Of a stretch of 64,000 nucleotides of DNA, positions 59,635 to 64,000 are shown in pieces. The notes beneath the pieces were generated by a model. It worked only from the letters and a program-made list of their open reading frames with translations, was not told where the DNA came from and did not search any database. The position numbers and the translations under genes are program-made. Each line of letters starts with the position of its first letter. Within the stretch, counting starts at the first letter, position 1. Source of the stretch: Candidatus Latescibacterota bacterium (GTDB lineage: Bacteria > JAAXHH01); assembly GCA_022821085.1 (NCBI GenBank), contig JAJEEG010000006.1, forward strand, positions 1,323,330 to 1,387,329, given 5' to 3'.

Positions 59635-61047
59635 TTATGGTTCAGTTTTACCGCGATACGCCTCATCCCCCACCTTCTCCTGCAACCGCTTCAGTTCCGC
59701 CTTCAACGCCAAGACCACGTCCGCGTAATCGGGATCCGCATATACGCTGTTCAGCTCGCAGGGGTCCTTCTCCAGGTCGAAGAGTTCCCACTCCGGCTGC
59801 ATGTTCGGTCCGACCGCACCTTCCTGGCCGAGCGGGTCGCCGTAATAGTAGATCAGCTTGTACCGCAGGGTCCGGACGCCATAGTGGGCGCAGACGTTGT
59901 GGTGGGCGCCGTGCATCCAGTACCGGTAGTACATGGAGGTCTGCCAGTCGGCCGGGGTCTCGCCACCCAGCAGGGACCGGAACGAACGGCCCTGGAATGA
60001 CGGCGGCACGTCCACGCCCGCGCAGTCCAGGAAGGTGGCCGGGAAGTCGACGTTCAGGATCATGTCGCCGTTCACGGTACCCGGCGCCACTTCCCTCGGG
60101 TAACGGATCAGGAAGGGCATGCGCAGGGACTCTTCGTACATGAAGCGCTTGTCGTACCACCCGTGATCGCCAAGGAAGAACCCCTGGTCGGACGTGTAGA
60201 CCACGATCGTATCCTCTGAGATGCCTTCCTCATCGATGTAGTCCAGCAACCGGCCCACGTTGTCATCGATCGAGGCGATGCACCGCAGGTAGTCCTTGAT
60301 GTACCGCTGGTACTTCCAGCTCTTCTCCTCGGCCGGCGTCAGGCCTTGCGGCACGGGCACCTTCAGGTCCTCGGCGTTGAGATCGCGCTCGACCCGCATC
60401 CGTGCGGCCGCGGCGGCCTGGGCGCGGTTCGAATAGTCGTCGTTGAAGGTCTCCGGCTCCGGGATATCTTCGTCTTCGTACATGTCGGCGTGCTTGTCGT
60501 CGGGCTCCCAGGACCGGTGCGGCGCCTTGTGATGCACCATGAGGCAGAACGGTCGGTTCCGGTCGCGGCCTTTGAGCCAGTCCAGGGAATAGTCCGTGAT
60601 GAGATCGGTGACGTACCCGTCTCGCGTCGTCCGCTCTCCCATCCTGATCATCTCGGGATCGTGGTACAGGCCCTGGCCGGGCAGCACGTCCCAGAAGTCG
60701 AAACCCGTGGGATCATGGATGCCGCCGTGGCCGAGATGCCACTTGCCTACCACCGCCGTCTGGTACCCATGTTCCTGCAGTACCTTGGGGTAGTTCAACA
60801 GCCGGCCGTCCAGGTGGGTGGACAGGGTGGTGACGCCATTTACGTGGTTGTACGTGCCCGTCAGGATGGCCGCCCGGCTGGGCGTGCAGATGGAATTCGT
60901 ACAAAAGCAGTTGTCGAACCGCATGCCTCCAGATGCGATGCGGTCGATGTGGGGCGTCTGGTTAATCCGGCTGCCATAGGCGCCGATGGCGTGGGCCGCG
61001 TGATCGTCGGACATGATGAACAGGATGTTCGGACGTGATGGGGACAT
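59635..61047 (-). CDS. Sulfatase family hydrolase (type I, formylglycine)
   Basis: A 470-residue sulfatase. The formylglycine motif is C54-T-P-S-R58 (NSICTPSRAAILTG). Metal ligands are in ILFIMSDDHAAHAIG and YTSDQGFFLGDHGW, and GKWHLGHGG is the usual middle motif. There is no signal peptide, so it is likely cytoplasmic or uses another route. It belongs to the choline-sulfatase/N-sulfoglucosamine-like group, unlike the sulfatase at 15811. It desulfates a sugar or aromatic sulfate. It is followed on the other side by a threonine dehydratase-like gene 57 bases upstream. Confidence 0.9.
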   Translation of the reverse strand: MSPSRPNILFIMSDDHAAHAIGAYGSRINQTPHIDRIASGGMRFDNCFCTNSICTPSRAAILTGTYNHVNGVTTLSTHLDGRLLNYPKVLQEHGYQTAVVGKWHLGHGGIHDPTGFDFWDVLPGQGLYHDPEMIRMGERTTRDGYVTDLITDYSLDWLKGRDRNRPFCLMVHHKAPHRSWEPDDKHADMYEDEDIPEPETFNDDYSNRAQAAAAARMRVERDLNAEDLKVPVPQGLTPAEEKSWKYQRYIKDYLRCIASIDDNVGRLLDYIDEEGISEDTIVVYTSDQGFFLGDHGWYDKRFMYEESLRMPFLIRYPREVAPGTVNGDMILNVDFPATFLDCAGVDVPPSFQGRSFRSLLGGETPADWQTSMYYRYWMHGAHHNVCAHYGVRTLRYKLIYYYGDPLGQEGAVGPNMQPEWELFDLEKDPCELNSVYADPDYADVVLALKAELKRLQEKVGDEAYRGKTEP

Positions 61048-61104
61048 GGTACCTTTCCGATTATTGAGAGTTTGTCATGAGAACCGGTGCGTATTTGATT
61101 GAAT

Positions 61105-62064
61105 TCAACCGGCCAGCACGGCCGAGAGCGTCGACGCGGCGATGTTCGCGCCGCAGATGACGATGGCCACGGTACGTCCCTGGAACTCGTCTTTTTGTTT
61201 CAACAGGGCGGCCACGGCGACTCCGGCGGCGCCCTCGACGATCTTGTGATGTACTTCGACCATGAACCGGATGGCCTCGCCGATTTCCTCCTCCGAGACC
61301 AGGATGTAATCGTCGACCAGGTCGCGGCAGACCGGGAAGGTGATCGATCCTGGTTCGATGTCGCCCGCCGAACCGTCGGACAGCGTTTCACCGTGCTCGG
61401 TGCTGACGATGCGTCCGGCGCGAACGCAGTGATACATGGCCGCCGACTGTTCGGGCTGGCAGCCGATGATCCGCGTATCTGGGCTATGCGACTTCAGATA
61501 TACGGCGATCCCGCCGATCAGCCCGCCACCTCCGACGGTAACGAACACATCGTCGATGGAGGTCATCTGGCGCGACAATTCGATGCCGATGGTGCCCTGG
61601 CCGCCGATGATCTGCGGATCGTTGTAGGGCGAAATCCATATCCTGCCCAGGGCGGCGGCCCGCTGCTTGGCATGCAACTCCGTTTCCAGCGGGTTGCCGT
61701 CGTGAAAGACCAGGTCCACGGGATACTGCTTAATCGCTTCTATCTTGGAAGGATCGACGCCTGTGGGCAGGTAGATGGTCCCCGGACAGCCGGCGATCAT
61801 GCAGGCCCGGGCGACGCCCTGCGCATGATTGCCCGTCGAGGACGTCACCACGCCCCGGGACAATTCTTCTCCGGTCAGCGACAGCACCTTGTTCATGGCC
61901 CCGCGCGCCTTGAAGGAATTGGTGTGCTGCTCGCTTTCCATTTTCAGATAGACATTCGCCCCGGTTTTGGCCGATAGCGGCATGGAGTGGATCAGGGGTG
62001 TTTGCAGGACATGGGACCTGATGCGTTCTTCTGCGCTAAGTATTTCGGGGAGTAAGGGATGCAT
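61105..62064 (-). CDS. Threonine/serine dehydratase-like PLP enzyme
   Basis: A 319-residue fold-type II PLP enzyme. The Schiff-base Lys52 is in TNSFKARGAMNK, the SSTGNHAQG loop at 75-83 binds the substrate carboxylate, and the phosphate-binding loop is TVGGGGLIGG. Length fits catabolic threonine dehydratase or serine racemase without the regulatory ACT domain. It would turn Thr or Ser into 2-oxobutyrate or pyruvate and ammonia. The neighbouring D-threonine aldolase-like gene is divergent, hinting at hydroxy-amino-acid catabolism in this part. Confidence 0.88.
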   Translation of the reverse strand: MHPLLPEILSAEERIRSHVLQTPLIHSMPLSAKTGANVYLKMESEQHTNSFKARGAMNKVLSLTGEELSRGVVTSSTGNHAQGVARACMIAGCPGTIYLPTGVDPSKIEAIKQYPVDLVFHDGNPLETELHAKQRAAALGRIWISPYNDPQIIGGQGTIGIELSRQMTSIDDVFVTVGGGGLIGGIAVYLKSHSPDTRIIGCQPEQSAAMYHCVRAGRIVSTEHGETLSDGSAGDIEPGSITFPVCRDLVDDYILVSEEEIGEAIRFMVEVHHKIVEGAAGVAVAALLKQKDEFQGRTVAIVICGANIAASTLSAVLAG

Positions 62065-62085
62065 GGATGGAAGGCTGCCGGTTCA

Positions 62086-62454
62086 TCAACCCGACTGCGC
62101 GACTTCGACCTCGATGTGGCGGATCAGTCCTTCCTCCGTGAAGGTGATCGTTTCGAGTCCCCGGCGCGCCACGGGCTGCCCCGTTTCGGCATTGGTGGCC
62201 CGCATGGCGAATTCGAACGAGGCCGTGTCGTCGGACTCCGCCCGATAGGCGCCGACCGTCCAGTGCACGTCGGGGAAGGAGTTAAAGAAGCCGGTCATCA
62301 TGTCCCTGATCTGGTCCAGGCCCTCGAACAGGCCGAACTGCGACGACCGGTAGGTGGCTTCGGGATCGAACATGGGAAACACTTCGTCCAGCACGTGACG
62401 ATTCGATCGCTCGACATACAGTCTTGCCAGGTCCGCCGCTTCTCGTCGATCCAT
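62086..62454 (-). CDS. SnoaL-like / NTF2-fold protein
   Basis: A 122-residue NTF2-superfamily protein, a cone-shaped fold used by polyketide cyclases, ketosteroid isomerases and many unknowns. Typical parts are LARLYVERSNRHVLDEVFPM, a FEGLDQIRDMMTGFFNSFPD helix and the strand FEFAMRATNAETG. ATG 62454 has GGAG upstream, and homology starts there. The frame could run 52 codons farther, but that part is not protein-like. It lies 21 bases from the dehydratase stop in the same direction. Function unknown. Confidence 0.78.
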   Translation of the reverse strand: MDRREAADLARLYVERSNRHVLDEVFPMFDPEATYRSSQFGLFEGLDQIRDMMTGFFNSFPDVHWTVGAYRAESDDTASFEFAMRATNAETGQPVARRGLETITFTEEGLIRHIEVEVAQSG

Positions 62455-62666
62455 GCCATGCGCTCCGTGGCGATGCATAAACTGTCCACCGGTGGCTGCA
62501 CGGAAAATGTGCCGTTCGCTTATATGCCGTGTCAAGTTGGAAAACCGCACGAAATGCGGCCGGCGAGGATGGCCTTGGAGGATGGCCGTAAAGCATGGCC
62601 GGGCAGACACGCGCCGCGGGGTTGACGCGCTGCGTATAATCTAGGAACATCACCAGGGAGCCGACC

Positions 62667-63803
62667 ATGAACACAGACAACATGCTCAACGAGGTGGAAA
62701 CACCGGCCGTATTACTCGATGAGACCAAAATGATGGGCAATCTGCGCGCCATGCAGGACCTGGCGGACCGGCACGGCGTCGCGTTGCGTCCCCACATCAA
62801 GACCCACAAATCCCTGGAGATCGGCCGGAGGCAGATGGGCCTGGGTGCGCCGGGTGTTACCGTGGCCACGGTGGACGAGGCGCAGGTCTTCATCGAGGGT
62901 GGGTTCGAGTCCATCACCGTCGCCCGGCCAGTGATATCGCCGCCGAAGTGGGACCGGCTGCTGTCCGCCGCAAAGGCTCAAGGTACCGACGTGCGCGTGG
63001 TGACCGACTCGGAGGAAGGCATCCGGGCGGCGGGCGAGCGGGCGGCGGCACATGGGCAGACCGTTGGACTGTTTCTTAAAATCGATGTGGGACTGCACCG
63101 GTGCGGCCTGCTGCCGGAGGACCCGCGCATCGGGAAACTGGCCGGGATGATCCACGATCATGCCCACCTGACATTCCGGGGCATCCTGTCCCACGCCGGT
63201 CACGCATACGGTTCGAAATCCAGGGCAGAGGCCGCCGGGGTCGCGGAAGCGGAGCGGCGCACCATGGTCGCCGTACGCGACGCCTTGCAGTCGGACGGCC
63301 TTCCGGTCCCGGAGGTCTCCGTGGGCGCCACGCCGGCCGTCCTCGCCGCGGAGCGGTTCGACGGTATTACGGAAATCAGGCCCGGGAACTACGTTTTTCT
63401 TGACCTGCTCCCGGTTCGCGTGGGCGTCGCAAGGCTTTCCGATGTCGCCCTGACCGTGCTGGCCACGGTGATCAGCAGGAACGATCGCTACTTCGTGACG
63501 GACGCCGGGTCGAAGACACTGACTTCGGATACGGGCGTCCACGGCATGACGGGCAACCAGGGTTTCGGCCTGGCCTACCCGGCATCGGGTTTCCAGCAGC
63601 CCGATGGCGAAATGATCGTGGATAAAGTCTCGGAAGAGCACGGTATGGTAGCCCGCAACGGGCTCGATCTGGCCATCGGGTCGAAGATCCGCGTGGTGCC
63701 GGTACACAGTTGTCCCGTGGCGAACCTGGCCCGGTCGTATGTCGTCCTGACCCCGGACGGACCCGAGACCTGGCCGGTGGATGCGGCGGGCGGATCAAGG
63801 TAG
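62667..63803 (+). CDS. D-threonine aldolase / D-serine dehydratase-like PLP enzyme
   Basis: A 378-residue enzyme of the alanine racemase N-terminal fold type III. The PLP lysine is K45 in RPHIKTHKS. The C-terminal metal-binding motif is HSCPVANL, usual for D-threonine aldolase and D-serine dehydratase (DSD1). It would cleave a D-3-hydroxy amino acid such as D-threonine to glycine and aldehyde, or deaminate D-serine. AGGGAG precedes the ATG. It points to D-amino-acid catabolism. Confidence 0.88.
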   Translation: MNTDNMLNEVETPAVLLDETKMMGNLRAMQDLADRHGVALRPHIKTHKSLEIGRRQMGLGAPGVTVATVDEAQVFIEGGFESITVARPVISPPKWDRLLSAAKAQGTDVRVVTDSEEGIRAAGERAAAHGQTVGLFLKIDVGLHRCGLLPEDPRIGKLAGMIHDHAHLTFRGILSHAGHAYGSKSRAEAAGVAEAERRTMVAVRDALQSDGLPVPEVSVGATPAVLAAERFDGITEIRPGNYVFLDLLPVRVGVARLSDVALTVLATVISRNDRYFVTDAGSKTLTSDTGVHGMTGNQGFGLAYPASGFQQPDGEMIVDKVSEEHGMVARNGLDLAIGSKIRVVPVHSCPVANLARSYVVLTPDGPETWPVDAAGGSR

Positions 63804-63842
63804 CAAACGACGCACATCGTCTTTATTGGACCGTGGCGACAG

Positions 63843-63925
63843 ACGGCCGCGGAGGCGCGTCGGCCTACCGCAGAAGTCCACCAGACGGCCGCGGAGGCGC
63901 TTCAGGCGGCCGCGGAGGCGCTTCA
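63843..63925. repeat. 21-base tandem repeat at the right edge
   Basis: Two complete 21-base units (63884 and 63905; core CGGCCGCGGAGGCGCTTCA) and a separate, partial copy at 63843-63858. It lies after the D-threonine aldolase-like gene. No gene is called in 63804-64000. Confidence 0.8.
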
Positions 63926-64000
63926 GTCGCCGGTCTCCACCATCAGGCTTCATCTCGGCCAGGAACCGGGAAGGATGCTTCCGCTGCGTCGTGATGCACA

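Noticed and set aside
62622-62640. Promoter TTGACG...TATAAT upstream of the D-threonine aldolase-like gene
   Set aside because: The two hexamers are only 7 bases apart, and no -35 is present at 16-18 bases. A TATAAT-only promoter is possible but cannot be supported.

Overview
The window is high-GC bacterial chromosome, almost fully coding, with genes on both strands. A Gram-negative envelope is indicated by the murein-recycling ligase Mpl, lipoprotein/periplasmic-type signal peptides, a Tat signal, an HtrA-like protein and the membrane protease CtpA. DUF4175, GWxTD and BatA-type proteins occur together with a bacterial XPB-like helicase and many sulfatase, phytanoyl-CoA dioxygenase, DUF1080 and sugar-isomerase genes. 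This points to the FCB group, most like Latescibacterota or a near relative. That placement is inference; no rRNA or tRNA gene was seen. Housekeeping-type promoters (TTGACA, 16-18 bases, TATNNT) recur.

Layout. 1-4.7 kb: end of an MgtE transporter, a YihY/BrkB protein and two overlapping class V aminotransferases. 4.7-7.6 kb: a visibly A/T-richer island with a NucS/DUF91-like nuclease and an ApeA-like HEPN protein (putative phage defence). 7.8-21.5 kb: small-molecule catabolism and transport (HpcH/HpaI aldolase, ornithine cyclodeaminase-like enzyme, two MFS carriers, amidohydrolase, ABC solute-binding protein, two aldo/keto reductases, TSUP exporter, sulfatase, DUF1080, M20 peptidase). 21.7-28.5 kb, all leftward: purD, a threonylcarbamoyl-AMP synthase and an XPB helicase, then an ECF sigma / zinc-finger anti-sigma / HtrA-like cassette with its own strong promoter. 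29-37.5 kb, rightward: ctpA, DUF4175, TPR protein, mpl. 37.5-48 kb: acetyltransferase, two paralogous small membrane proteins, a Tat-signal aminotransferase, an isolated nuclease-like gene in A/T-richer DNA, then SDR, malate/lactate dehydrogenase-like, NUDIX, sugar isomerase, PhyH and 2-hydroxyacid dehydrogenase genes. 48-57.4 kb: GWxTD protein, hflX, BatA/vWA protein, carA, a B12-type radical SAM enzyme, a clear terminator and a DUF1330 gene. 57.5-59.6 kb: a third A/T-richer patch with an ATPase-nuclease, a HigA-like antitoxin and a small unknown ORF. 59.6-64 kb: sulfatase, threonine dehydratase-like, SnoaL-like and D-threonine aldolase-like genes.

Three points stand out. First, each of the three A/T-richer patches carries a protein with a PD-(D/E)XK nuclease signature, and the first pairs it with an ApeA-like HEPN protein. 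Second, the HtrA-like protein of the sigma operon has kept Asp and Ser of the catalytic triad but has Gly where His should be. Third, short GC-rich tandem arrays (units of about 9 to 28 bases) sit repeatedly at gene ends, in leaders and in inter-domain linkers, in two cases covering stop codons.
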